NCBI RefSeq assembly: GCF_036711975.1
Contig: NC_091972.1
Location: 4,717,001-4,781,000 of the forward strand
Direction of reading: 5' to 3'
DNA: 64,000 nucleotides
DNA from: Onthophagus taurus
Taxonomy: Eukaryota > Arthropoda > Insecta > Coleoptera > Scarabaeidae
Shown here: piece by piece, positions 10,601-21,495 of the stretch
How the letters are laid out: the number at the start of each line of letters is the position of its first letter
Position numbering within the stretch: the first letter of the stretch is position 1
The notes under the pieces: model-generated
Told to the model about the DNA's origin: nothing
Database searches by the model: none
Seen by the model: only the letters and a program-made list of their open reading frames with translations
Program-made: the position numbers and the translations under genes

Positions 10601-13600
10601 CCACTTCATACGCAATTTGTTTCTTATGACCCCATAAGTAGAAATCCAATGGATTAAGATCGGGGGATCTAAGTGGCCAAGCAAATGGACCATTATTACC
10701 AATCCACTTGTTTGGAAAATATTGATTTAACCACTCGCAACTACTCTTCCGTGATGAGGTGGGCATCATTGTGCTAGTACCAGATATTTTGAATTATAAT
10801 AAGAGGTATATCTTCAAGTAAATCAAAAAGTGTATTGTTGAAAAAAATCTGTAATTTACAGCGTTCAAACGTCCATCAAGTACAAGCAAACCTAGTAAAT
10901 TGTTGTTAAATATTCCACCCCAACCGTTGATGCTGAAACGTTGTTGAAATTTTCTTAGTCTAATCGCATGCGGATTTTGTAATACCCAGATATGTTCATT
11001 ATGGTAATTATTTATACCATCTCGTGTAAAACATGATTCATCTGTCCAGAGAACATTTGAAATAAAGTCATTATTTTGAGCATGTTACTGCAATAACCAT
11101 TCACAAAATGCTAACTGTTGCTGATTATCTCCTGGCTGTAGAGCTTGAACGTTCTGTTTACGATACGGATGAAGGACTTGGCGGTTCAATACGCGCCATG
11201 CAAAATTTTGACTTACATGTATGTTGTGTGCTATTCTTCGAGTGCTGATATAAGGATTATCAATGACAGCATTAATTACAGTTTCTTCGTCCTCTACATT
11301 AACTACATGCGGTCAAATAGGATTACCTGTTTCTCGAAGTCTTCTGAAAGAATTGCTAAAAACTGAATAATATGGCAAATGACGCTGTGGAAATCTTTCT
11401 TGATATTCTGGTACTAATTGTCGAGCATTTCAATTGCAAAAACCATACACGAAAATTATATCAGCATACTCTTCAGTGCTATAAGCGTAGATTTTGAGTT
11501 TCTTCTTGTATGTAATAATTAAACCTTACAGCAAACTGACATATTACAATGACAAGTTTTTACTGACTATTAATACATTCGCTGCAGAAAACTTTAAAGT
11601 GTTATAATTTCGTAAATAATTGAAATAGGACATATGTTCTTTGATAATTGGATTAGCTATCATATGTCAAAAAAACGTTTACACTAGTTGTCATAATTTT
11701 TGCTCTAGCAGTATATGTGGTTGAAATTATGCCACCACTTACAGAACCACCATATATTTTTATACAGGGTGCCCATTATTTATGGAATATAGTATATATC
11801 TCGGTAAATGTTGACTTTATAAAAAAACATTTTATACAAAAGTTGTTTAATATTTTATTTGCCATAATAGGACAGCAACACAACATTCAATTGTTTATAT
11901 TTCAGAAAACAAATGAGCAACGAATAACACTTGAATTGTTTTAAATGACAATGTACCCTTTTGTTAGGTTCATTTGATAGAGATTGTTTTTCTCCAAATT
12001 TTAGTACCCTTATATCAGAAAATTTATGAAAAAATGCAAAAATTGTTTATTAAGAAAATTTTTAGTTTTTTATGAGTTAATATATTTTTTTATTATTTAT
12101 GTTGTATTATTTATTTTAAAATATACCTTTGGTATTTATTTTAATAATTAATCTAATAGTAAATGATCAGATAATTGTGCAAATATTCTCATTATTAAAA
12201 ATTTATTGCCACACTTAAACATTGTTTTGCATTTTACGTAAATTAAATGTTTAAATAAATTAGTGATATAAAAATTTTTTGATATATCTGAAAATATTAA
12301 TCGCTTCAGGTTTGTTTTTCTTGGGAGACACTACGCCGACGTCTCGTTACCGAGAATGCAGAGAATACCAAGCTCCACTATGTCTCGGGCAATGTTTGGG
12401 ACGGAGCAATATTTGCGATGTTGCCGTATTTATACTCCGAAAGCAATCAAAACCGACTAAACATTTTAAACCCATTTTATTTAAATTTGCTGCATTTAAT
12501 AAAAAAATTGAATTCTTTAAATATGATTTACTTTATATTTCACTACCTGGTAATGCATTCCGTTTTTAAAAATTTTTTAAAACGTGATTTTAGAAACGTT
12601 ACGCGACATTTTTTGAAAAAACTAAATGCATCACTAAAAACTATATAAAAAAATAGAAATTTTGATGTAACAAACATACAAAAATTTTAAACGATGGCTG
12701 AATAAAATGGTATTCGTTGTTTTCGCTAATAGGTTATCCTCTTAAAAAGTACAAAAATAAATGTAGGGTTACGAGCGAACAAAAAGTTCTGAGCAAACAA
12801 ATTTTAGGGACACCTGTATAGCATGGTTGTCGCCGCCCGATCAAAGTCAAAATTGGTTCAATGATTTTGTTTGATATTTGTTTACCCTGTACCAAATTTC
12901 AACGCTCTGCCATAAATGGTATTGAAAATATTTAGAAAAATGTGTTAAAATTTATTTGGCCCATATCTTGGCCATTTGAAGACTTTTTATAATAATTTTT
13001 TTTCACGAATCGTCATCATTTTTGCTCTACTATATGAGGTTAGTTTTATGCCCCGAGTCACCGGAACACCCTGTATACAACAATCTAGCACTGAATAACA
13101 AGTAAAACTAGAACTAACACTAGACCTAGAACTAGAAACTTTCTAGTACTTTCTAGTTTTAATTCAATAATATACATCAATCTAACGCTGAATAACAACT
13201 AAAACTTGTTGAAACAACTAAAACACTAGTACTAACACTAGACCTACAACTAAAAACATTTGGGTTTAGTTGTGCGTCTCTTAAGACGTCAAAACCTAAC
13301 TGTTTCTAGTTTTAGATCTAGTGTTAGCTTTAGTGCTAGTGTTAGTTCTTGTGAGTTGTTAAATAACACAATCTTTTGGCAGGTGATCATTTCTACTGGC
13401 AATGTGAGTCCCCACATTTCGCCTTGTGTGACTATGTAAGCTTATATACAGGGTGTCTCAGCGAGACCGGTCATTAGACGTTTCTGGGGTTCTGGCCAAA
13501 ATAAAAATTTGAGAATTCAGACTTAAGTGTTATCAATTACGTTCTCTTCATCTAAAATATTTTCAGATTTCTAGCACTTCCGGTTATACCGGAAGTCGCC

Positions 13601-16311
13601 ACCTACTTTATTTTTTTAAATGGAACACCCTGTATATTTTTACATATTTGGATTTGTCTGTTTTCAAGGTTTATAAATAACTTTACTTTTTGCAATTTGA
13701 TTCGGCCGTTCTCGAGTTATTCCAATTTTTCTAGAAAAATTTGCTCCAGCGGACATTTGTTCAAAAAATCATAGAACACTCGATTTTTGAGATATCAATT
13801 TAGGATTCAGAACATGCTTAAATAACATGATGGAGTATGTTTTGGTATCGAGAACGGTTGTCTAGATCGTTTGGTCACTTTACTATGACACGTTAACATT
13901 TCGAAATTTGGAAGCACCATAACTTCATTTTTTTAAATGGCACTCCCCATATTTTATTACTTAGTCGTCTTCGGCGTCTCATTTTACATCTTTTATACTC
14001 CATATGTCCTATGCCTAACATTAATAGTTTGAGAAATAATTAGGGTTTTTTGAAAAATGCTCATATCATATCGATATTAACCTAGTGTGCCATGGAAAAC
14101 AAATGTTTAATGACTTATTGACAAACGTCAAAGTCTGATTTACGTTGTTTGATGCTTGTGAGTCTAAAACCAGTTAAAATGGATATTAATAACGTAAATA
14201 ATGTTTATACAAATGAAGAAATCCATAATTTATTTTTTGTGCACGAAAAGTGCGACAAAGTTCTTAGTAGAACTTGCAGAATGTTTAATGAAAGTTATCC
14301 ACATTAACCTCCGATGACAAAAGGTAAATTTAGAAGAATAGAAGCAAATTTTTTGCATTTTGGACGAATTAATCGCGTGTTAAACTGACCAAAAAATGTA
14401 GTAGATAATGCAACGGAAGAGATGAATACCTTGTCTTATTTCGAGCCCAGTCCCAACACCTCATTTCGAGCTGCCAAAGAAGATCTGGGAATCATATTAC
14501 GAACTTGTCGCGCTTTTCATGCAAAAAAAATAAATTAAGAATTTCTTGATTTGTGTAAATATTACTTTCATTATTATTATCGATTTTAACTCGTTTCAGT
14601 ACTAATATTAAGGGACATAACAGATAATTATTCACATGCATCAAGTGACGTAAACAAGTGAGTCTTTGACAAGAACTCATTGAGACGGCTTGTTTTTCAT
14701 GGCACACTAGGCTAAATATCCACATATATGTGTGCATTTTTCAAAAAACCCTAATTATCTCCCAAACTATTAATATTAGGTATGGGACATATGGGATATA
14801 AAAGATGTAGAATGAGACACCGAAGACGACTAAGAAATAAAATATGGGGGGTGCCATTTAAAAAAATAAAGTTATGGTATTTCCAAATTTTGAAAAGTTA
14901 ACGTGCCATAGTAAAGTGACCAAACGTTCTAGACCGCAGTTCTCGGCACCAAAACATACTCCATCATGTTGCTTAAGCATGTTCTGAATCCTAAATTGAT
15001 ATCCCAAAAATCGAGTGTTTTCTGATTTTTTGAACAAATGTCTGCTGGAGCAGATTTTTCTAGAAAAATTCGAATAACTCGAGAACGACCAAATCAAATT
15101 GCAAAAAGTAAAGTTATTTACAAACCTTAAAAACAGACAAATCCAAATATGTAAAAATATACAGGGTGTTCCATTTAAAAAAATAAAGTTGGTGGCGACT
15201 TCCGATATAACCGGAAGTGCAAGAAATCTGAAAATATTTTAGACGAAGAGATCGTAATTGATAATACTTAAGTCTGAATTCTCAAATTTTTATTTTCGCC
15301 AGAACCCCAGAAACGTCTAATGACCGGTCTCGCTGAGACACCCTGTATATATATACAGAAAGGTTAATTACTTACCACTTTACAAACACTCTCTGAGCGT
15401 AACATAAGTAAAATCATAAAAATTAAACAAATCACATAATGCATTATAAAGTAAACTATGCATGTATTTAGTTTCAAACCAAAACTTTTCATAATTTTTG
15501 CGTAACCACCACATGCAACGGTCACATTGATTATAGCAATCGATACATATACATCAAGTATTACTGAAAAGTATTGATTCCATTTATTTTGAAGGAAATA
15601 AAATTTTCTTCGCAACTCCGCAATTTTTATTAAATATATATCCAGCTTAAAATTCCTTTCCATTCTTTCAGTTAGGACGACTTCAATATTTTTGTATAAA
15701 TTGTTTATGCTTGAAACTAAAAAGTTGATATAGTTGTAAAGATAAGCCAACATCCCACAAAATATCGGTTGATTCGTCATTGTAAAAATTACAGATGGGA
15801 TGTTACCGCAGATGCAATAATTAAAAAAATATTGATATATCACAAAATATATTATTAATAATGCAAAAGAAAAAAGCACCACCAATCGCAATCGTTTTAT
15901 ATAATCCCGCGAAGTTTCATATAATTCATCGAAACACACTGAACTAACTCTCAAAAGTTCTTGCAATAATTTTGAGAATTTAGATGATGACTTAATAATT
16001 AAAACGTAGCATATCAACATCCCCCATCCAGAAACGATTTCTTTGATTAATATTAGTATATTTATTATATTTTGTGCTTTGAAATCGGTGGTTGTTGTAG
16101 TTAAAAACAGTGATATTGAGTGTGTAGCCAAATATATTATTGTTAAACATATAACATAACGAGAATTTTTGATGGAAATACTTTTATCACGGTGATCACA
16201 ATTAAATGTGCACGGATATAAACCGAACATGAAACATATTCGTAAAAGTGGTTTCAAAGCGCATAAATTACATATTACACTCGGCATTTTATTTAATTTT
16301 TTTATATACAT
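7634..16311 (-). CDS. Gustatory-receptor-like gene, split by transposons
   Basis: The first exon (16311-15376, 312 codons) encodes a hydrophobic multi-pass protein resembling insect gustatory receptors (7tm_7). It begins LRICFMFGLYPCTF and has about six membrane segments, ending in LRSESVCKVV at a GTG|GTAAGT phase-0 donor. A second M (MPSVICNL) nine codons in could be the start. A candidate last exon lies at 7762-7634 (42 codons and stop, acceptor TTTTTAG, phase 0). Its spacing of E-L, F, Q-L-L, F-x-L-N, G and final Y...F fits the Gr C-terminal exon with TM7, although the last residues are LLF rather than QF. About 25-30 residues normally found between these parts are not located, so a middle exon is hidden or lost and the gene may be dead. 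Large transposons fill the 7.6-kb gap. Such receptors are taste or odour ligand-gated channels in sensory neurons. Confidence 0.6.
7838..7885. repeat. CTAG-rich degenerate minisatellite (copy 1)
   Basis: Short blocks of the type AACTAAAACTAGAACTAACA repeat imperfectly. The same motif family recurs, partly inverted, at 8386-8440, 13076-13270, 13300-13350 and 45535-45575, often beside the phrase GCGTCTCTTAAGACG. It is a dispersed low-complexity repeat, not coding. Confidence 0.6.
8069..8360 (+). mobile_element. Mariner-type fragment with N-terminal HTH part
   Basis: It begins after a TA with CAGGTGTCTCAAAAAAATGT, a terminal-repeat-like start. An ORF from 8145 encodes MAGNEISLEEMKFVLKCYWK, which matches the N-terminal helix-turn-helix region (DUF4817-like) of mariner/Tc1-type transposases in insects. 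After about 25 residues the frame shifts, and a second frame continues DKFEADETINKKPSG. No catalytic domain follows. It is a truncated copy next to the larger mariner at 8443. Confidence 0.55.
8386..8440. repeat. CTAG-rich minisatellite (copy 2, inverted)
   Basis: TTTCTAGTTCTACGTCTAGT and related blocks, the reverse complement of the motif at 7838-7885. It directly flanks the mariner insertion at 8443. Similar sequence resumes on the other side at 13076-13360, so the mariner appears to have landed inside this repeat. Confidence 0.55.
8910..9569 (+). pseudogene. Mariner transposase remnant
   Basis: Recognisable in order: a helix-turn-helix (ARHFLTSKTTVWHVLHEQ), the first catalytic Asp region (VLFRDESTFFKDG), the phrase WRFSLNVWGG, and the second Asp region (YMHDGAPAHN). 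An in-frame stop breaks it at about 9241 and a frameshift lies at about 9410. The third catalytic residue and C-terminus are missing after the WPP near 9565. It cannot make an active enzyme. Confidence 0.75.
9850..12741. mobile_element. TTAA-target DNA element without recognisable transposase
   Basis: TTAA occurs on both sides (9846-9849 and 12742-12745). Removing one TTAA plus the element restores the mariner arm into which it inserted, which shows directly that this is an insertion. Ends: GAGGCCTACCTAGC on the left, and GAGGATAACCTATTAGC read inward from the right, an imperfect inverted repeat. TTAA targeting suggests a piggyBac-like non-autonomous family, but the ends are not the usual CCCT. 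The left 200 bp is GC-richer than the surroundings and contains a small hairpin around TTGTCGGGTAATTCCCCGACAA. The interior is AT-rich, holds another mariner (10265-11755) and no long ORF of its own. Confidence 0.75.
10265..11755 (-). mobile_element. Mariner-type element, decayed, with transposase C-terminus
   Basis: The left end is TATA|CAGGGTGATTTATCAGC. The inner parts of both arms match in inverted order (around 10300-10400 and 11590-11665). The outer right end instead resembles the terminal repeat of the neighbouring mariner, so it is recombined or replaced. On the minus strand 10769-10440 encodes the transposase C-terminus with WIGNNGPFAWPLRSPDLNPL then DFYLWG, the region of the third catalytic residue. 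Upstream minus-strand sequence to about 11500 is broken transposase in several frames. It is nested in the TTAA element. Confidence 0.7.
13076..13360. repeat. CTAG-rich minisatellite (copies 3-5)
   Basis: Three blocks of AACTAGAACTAACACTAGA type, the last inverted and preceded by GCGTCTCTTAAGACG, which also occurs at 8364-8378. It marks the right flank of the mariner insertion site. Confidence 0.6.
13449..15345 (+). mobile_element. Foldback mariner-type element with about 650-bp inverted arms
   Basis: Flanked by TA on both sides (13447-13448, 15346-15347). Ends: CAGGGTGTCTCAGCGAGACC and its inverse. The arms at 13449 to about 14105 and about 14690 to 15345 mirror each other closely. The centre holds a short transposase N-terminus on the plus strand from 14180 (MDINNVNNVYTNEEIHNLFF), a DUF4817-like HTH, broken by stops at about 14307 and 14386. 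The catalytic domain is gone, so it is non-autonomous. It begins about 30 bp downstream of the splice donor of the receptor exon. Confidence 0.85.
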
Positions 16312-16489
16312 AGGTTTTTGGTTAAAACTTGGATGTGTAACTGTGAGAGAATGGAATATGATTATGTGCGGATAAATTACTATCGATTTATAGTAATCAG
16401 TGTAAATTGTTATGGAAGTGATAAAAAAAGATAATTTGAGAGCTTTTTGTCATTTCCATTAATCTAAAATTGTAGTCAATTAGGTTATA

Positions 16490-18612
16490 CAGGGTGTCCC
16501 GCTAAGCGTACGGAGCGGCTGTATCTCAACAACGGTAATGCCTAGAGGTTTGGGAAAAAAATCCTTATAAGCAAAGTGGCCAAGAGAAATACCTGAAAGT
16601 TAGACGATGAGCTATAACTTTGACAACATCATTTAGTAGCTTGGATAATACAGCATCGCTTTTGTTTTGCGATATTTCTCAATCTGTCATAATAAGGGAG
16701 GGGGAGGCCAATGCGTTTTCAAATGTTTACATTTTAATATCTCCTGGACCATTCAACCGATTTGAATATTTTTGGTCTTGTTTGAAAGAGCATTTCATGC
16801 TCTTTTAAAAGATATTTTCAGTAAGACCGCTTGGTTTAAAACAAATAAGCTAGAGGGCGTTATCTGCAGCGGTTACATATTTTTCTGATTTTTGATAAAA
16901 AGTTAAATGGAACGGTACTATTTACTTCACAGACCATTAATCACCATAAAATTTGCTAAATATTAGTGAAAACCGCATCTCGATATCTCCATCCATTCAC
17001 GAATTATAAAAGAAAATGTTAAAAATTCGTATATCTTAATCGGATCAAGTTACCTTAGGAAACAAATAAGAGAGAACAAAAATTTTATTATCTAGAACCT
17101 TCCTTCACACTTTATCCAAGCTTAGAACTGCTTCAAAACTACTTTTGAGGCGTGTTGAAAAGCCAACGGATCAATGAAACATCAACAATGATAATAAAAC
17201 AAAATAAACCAAAACACTTAGAATAACTTAAATTTTTGACAAAAATAACTCACTAATGTGCGAAATGCCTTCCATAAACCTCGATGCATTTATTTAATCT
17301 AGTTTCGACGAAAAAAAGCGCTGCTTAAGTCTCGGCCCTGGACAGGTTTCTACTTGTATTTAGTGTTTTGTCATATTTTCCCTGGTTATTGGTTTTTCTT
17401 GAAAAGTCAGGTCGTTTAGTCTACCCAATAGATAAAAGGGTGAAAGCAATGTGGGTTTTGCTCGAATCAAGAATGCATATTATGCAAGTTTACATCAGCT
17501 TGCTTTACATAGCATTTGTGATAAAAGGTTTGGATTTGCCCAAATCATATTTAAAAGTCAATGGTAATAGTTCAGTGTGTTATCATAATCGGTATCTGTT
17601 AAGGCCTGATATAAAACAACGTGGTGGAGATATTATTCTCTTGAGAGATCTTGTGGACAATTGTTTTCGGAGTTCCCAGACTATGTGGGATCACATTGCG
17701 CACCAATGTGCTTTAAGAATTCATAGAGATGTCTGAATGGGCTACACGTTGCCAGTTTTCCGTAATCGCTAAGTCAATCTTAAAAACACTTCTAGAGAAA
17801 AATGTCTTTCTTTGTCGTAATTGCATTGCACATTTTTTCCATGAAGTTGCATCGTATTCGAAACATTGAAAATAAATCATCATACGGTCTGTCAATCATA
17901 CGCTTCTGCGTTGGTAAATGACATGTTTACAGTTACCATGGTTATGTGATTTGTTTTTATCGATGAGGTCACTGGATCCGATTGATGGCACTCGAGTTTT
18001 TAACATTTTCTTCTATAATTCGAGAACGGGTGGCGATATCGAGATGCGGTTTTCACTAAAATTTAGCAAATTTTAAGGTGACTAAAAATCTTTGAAGTAA
18101 ATAGTATCGTTCCATTTAACTTTTCTTCAAAAATCACAAAAATATGTAATCGCTGCAGATAACGCCCTCTAGCTTATTTGTTTTAAAGCAAACGGTCTTA
18201 TTGAAAATATCTTTAAAAAGAGCATAAAATGCTCTTTCAAACAACACCAAAAATATTCAAATCGGTTGAATGGTCCAGGAGATATTAAAATGTAAACATA
18301 TGAAAACGCATTGGCCTCCCCCTCCCTTATTATGACAGATATGAGAAATATCGCAAAACAAAAGCGATGCGGTATCAGCCAAGCTATTAAATGATGTTGT
18401 CAAAATTATAGCTCATCGTCTAAGTTTCTGAGATAGCGGCAATTTTATGTTTCTCAATGGCAGTTACGCCCCCTAGCGGTCGAATTACGAACTTCAAAAT
18501 AATTTCCAGCTATTTCTCTTGGTCACTTTGCTTATACAGATTTTTTTCCCAAACCTCTAGGCCTTACCGTTGTCGAGATACAGCCGCTCCGTACGCTTAA
18601 CGGGACACCCTG
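16490..18612 (-). mobile_element. Mariner-type element with 540-620-bp inverted arms and decayed transposase
   Basis: TA on both sides (16488-16489, 18613-18614). Ends CAGGGTGTCCCGCTAAGCGT and inverse. The arms (16490-17030 and 17990-18612) are mirror images; the right arm has about 80 bp more. The central kilobase carries minus-strand transposase scraps: a helix-turn-helix (VRNVIPHSLGTPKTIVHKI, about 17720-17660) and a C-terminus (VETRLNKCIEVYGRHFAH, about 17320-17265). Most of the catalytic core is deleted. It lies upstream of the receptor gene's start. Confidence 0.8.
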
Positions 18613-19142
18613 TATTTGTATTTTATGTAATTCATCAACCATCTGTGATAATGTTACATCTTACTTAAGGCTCCTTAACCGCTTGATGAGAATATATTTG
18701 ACGACAGAGAAACGAAAGTTCAAAAAAGGATAGCATGTACTGGCAAGACATTCCTACTGTTTTCCTATTGGGTAATATGCATTTTATCAATAAATAGATT
18801 TATGAATAATGTATTTACAACCTGAAACAATTAAGAACTGTGGGTACCTAAAATTTATTAAACTAAATTTATATTGAATAAAAATAATAAATTAAATATC
18901 GGTGAAACCCAAAATTAGTAAATAGTTGCTTGCAATCGGGGAGCTTTTTGACCTATACTTTAAAATTAGTACAGACAGTAATGTGAAGGGTTGCCGTTTA
19001 TTACCGCAAAGAAGTGCTGCATGTACATTGATGTCAAACACCAAGCATATTTAATTATTGCAATATCATTGTAGAGTACACACAAGTTATTGCAGTTTTT
19101 GAAACAGAAGTAAACCAGAAGAAAATAGAAGAAAAACCCCTA
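18613..19142. other. No recognised feature
   Basis: 530 bp of AT-rich DNA between two transposons. No ORF of interest, tandem repeat or RNA-like structure was seen. Confidence 0.5.
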
Positions 19143-20315
19143 CTATCCGTGCAAAAAGTCAAGGCCCCTCACTTTAGAGATTGATATCTTCGCAACCGCT
19201 CCATAAAAAAAATTGCAACAAAGTTTGTTGTAATCACTGAACATTACTACGTAACTTATGTTAATCTGAAAATTTTTGGATCCACGGTTTTCTTTTTACG
19301 AGTTAAATGAAAAATGTACCCGATTTTTTACGGAATTGGCAACTTTATCAACTTTGCGATTTTTTTTCTCGAAAACTATCGTACGAAAAATTTTAATTTT
19401 GAACAGATGGTAGTCTGATGTGTTCTCAATGAGTGGCATATTTTATTTTTTCGATATTTCATATCCTGTCGCGGAAAATCGCGGTTTAGTAAGACGCTGT
19501 TATGTCGAAAACGGTTGGGTGGATTTCCTCGCGGATTTCACCAAAATATGTCAAATAATGTTGGTTGTCGGATTCCGTTATCAGTTTTTCAAAATTAAGG
19601 ATCCCTATTTTTTTAAGAACGATTTAATGGAATTACAAATTAAAAAGAAACAGAAATAAGCTCTGCGGGGTGACGAGGGTTCCAGCCAATCGGAACAGAT
19701 GGTGCGTCCCAGACAGGACGTCGCGCCTTATTTCTTTATGTAGGCAAGATAAAGGCGCGACGTACTGTCTGGGACTTCCTCTCCCCGCATAGCTGATTTC
19801 TGTTTCTCTTTAATTTGTAATTCCATTAAATCGTTCTTAAAAAATTAGGGAGCCTTATTTTTGAAAAACTGATAACGGAATCCGAAAATCCGCGTTATTT
19901 GACATATTTTGGTAAAAACCGCGTTGAAATTCGCCAGGTCGTTTTCGAAATAACCGCATCCTACTAAACCGGTGTTTTTCCGCGAAACTACATGGAATAT
20001 CGAAAAAATAAAATATGCCCCACATTAAGAACAGATCGGTTTACCACCAGTTCAAATTTGAAATTTTTTCGTCAAATAGTTTTGGAGAGGAAAAATCGCA
20101 AAGTAGACAAAGTTGCTGGCACTCTCAAAAATCGGGTACTTTTTTCACTTAACTCGCGATAAAAGTAAAACCGCGGACCCGAAAATTTCCAAATTAACAT
20201 GTGATACGCAGAAATGTTCACTGATTACAATAAACTTTACAGCAATTTTTTCCATCGAGCGGTTACGAAGATATCGATCTCTAAAGTGAGGGGCCTTGAC
20301 TTTTTGCACGGATAG
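19143..20315. mobile_element. Near-perfect 1.17-kb palindromic foldback element
   Basis: TA on both sides (19141-19142, 20316-20317). Ends CTATCCGTGCAAAAAGTCAA and inverse. The left half mirrors the right half almost to the centre, where a GC-rich hairpin (GTCCCAGACAGGACGTCGCG against its inverse) surrounds a loop at about 19733-19742. No transposase is present; it is a MITE-like element that must be moved by another copy's enzyme. The end sequence differs from the CAGGGTG group of the other elements here. Confidence 0.85.
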
Positions 20316-20523
20316 TAGTGACATAATTTCTCAACAATCGTAAAAATAATTCGTAAAATAATCGAACTTATCTCTAAAATCGGAAAGGGTGATTTCTACC
20401 CTTAAAACGGCGATCGGGCAGAAATGACAATACACGTGTCGAATATTTTTCCATACCCTACTTGTATGTCAAGTTTCAAGAAAATCGCCGTATGGCACTT
20501 CCCTAGTGTTACTTGAAAGTATA

Positions 20524-20846
20524 CAGGGTGATTCTCAACCAAGACACATAAACTCGAGGATTTATTCATTATTAGTAAAAGTTTTTTAGTTTCTCTAAAT
20601 CTAAATAATGTGTTTCCTGGAAAATGAATAGGTCGAGATGGTCCAATGACCTGGCTACCGTGATCGCCCAGCCTCAACCCTCTTGATTTTTACTTGTCGG
20701 GTCACTTAAAAAGCAAAGTGTACGTAACGGAAGTTAATACTGAGCCAATATTGCAAAATCATTTACATGCTGCTTTGCCTATTAGTCATTATTCGTCGTG
20801 AGTAGTAAATCTCCAAGTTTATGCGTATAGGTTGAGAATCACCCTG
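20524..20846 (+). mobile_element. Internally deleted mariner with transposase C-terminal piece
   Basis: TA on both sides; ends CAGGGTGATTCTCAACC and inverse. The interior reads, in one frame with one stop, IGRDGPMTWLP then SPSLNPLDFYLSGHLK, the conserved region around the third catalytic residue of mariner transposases. At 323 bp it is a deletion derivative. Confidence 0.8.
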
Positions 20847-20848
20847 TA

Positions 20849-21495
20849 TTTATATAAAATAATAATAATATAAAAATACACTTTAGGTTCGTATTTACGC
20901 GCAAATCGATAATCAGAACATGCTATAGCACGATATCAGAAAAAGTAAGCTTCCTCCCCTTTCATAGTATGCAGTCGGTAGACAAGAACTATGTCTACAA
21001 ACTTGTTTTTTATCTATGTTTGCGGTTTTTTTACGTTACAAACCACTCGCCAGAGATTCACATAGCCAGCCCACATGTTTTTTTCATTAACCAATCATCG
21101 CTCGTGAGATCCGGGAAGTAAAATATATTCCAAAATATTAAAATTTAATGTAAAACCGTAAATTACTAATTACGGGTTTATTATTAATATTTCGTAAAAG
21201 TGCTACAGGAATAATGTTTCTATTTTATTGTTTTACATCCGGGCCAAGAAGAAAAATCGTAAAAATCTTACTATTTTCAAAAATAAAGCAATATTTTTTT
21301 TCAAATTTCATTTTCTGTTCTTGTCCCGGATTCATAACTATTGTAGAAACATGACAAATGATAAATTAATCCAATCCATTAATAAATAAGGAAGTAATTC
21401 GAAATCTACGGTGACAGACTCGGTTAAGGAGCATTAACTGGTTTGCGTTTAAAGCTGGACATGAAAAGTATTAACCACTTTTATTAATACAATTA
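20849..21495. other. Intergenic DNA, no recognised feature
   Basis: AT-rich, 3' of EcKL C. No gene or repeat recognised. Confidence 0.5.

Larger units (their letters stand above)
8443..13073 (+). mobile_element. Mariner-type transposon with about 380-bp terminal inverted repeats, interrupted by another element
   Basis: The ends are CAAGGTGTTCCGG on the left and, read inward from the right, CAGGGTGTTCCGG, each next to TA. The left arm (8443 to about 8823) is matched in inverted order by the right arm, with over 90 percent identity by eye. The right arm is split: its inner piece is about 9780-9849 and its outer piece 12742-13073. Between them lies a separate 2.9-kb element (9850-12741) bounded by TTAA. 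Without that insertion the mariner would be about 1.7 kb, typical for the group. A decayed transposase lies at 8910-9569. The whole nest is in the receptor gene's intron. Confidence 0.85.

Noticed and set aside
12279-12648. Two overlapping plus-strand ORFs in the TTAA element
   Set aside because: Low-complexity AT-rich translation with no domain; no transposase motif.
17368-17736. 122-codon plus-strand ORF in the 16490-18612 element
   Set aside because: The transposase motifs of this element are on the opposite strand; this frame is its shadow.
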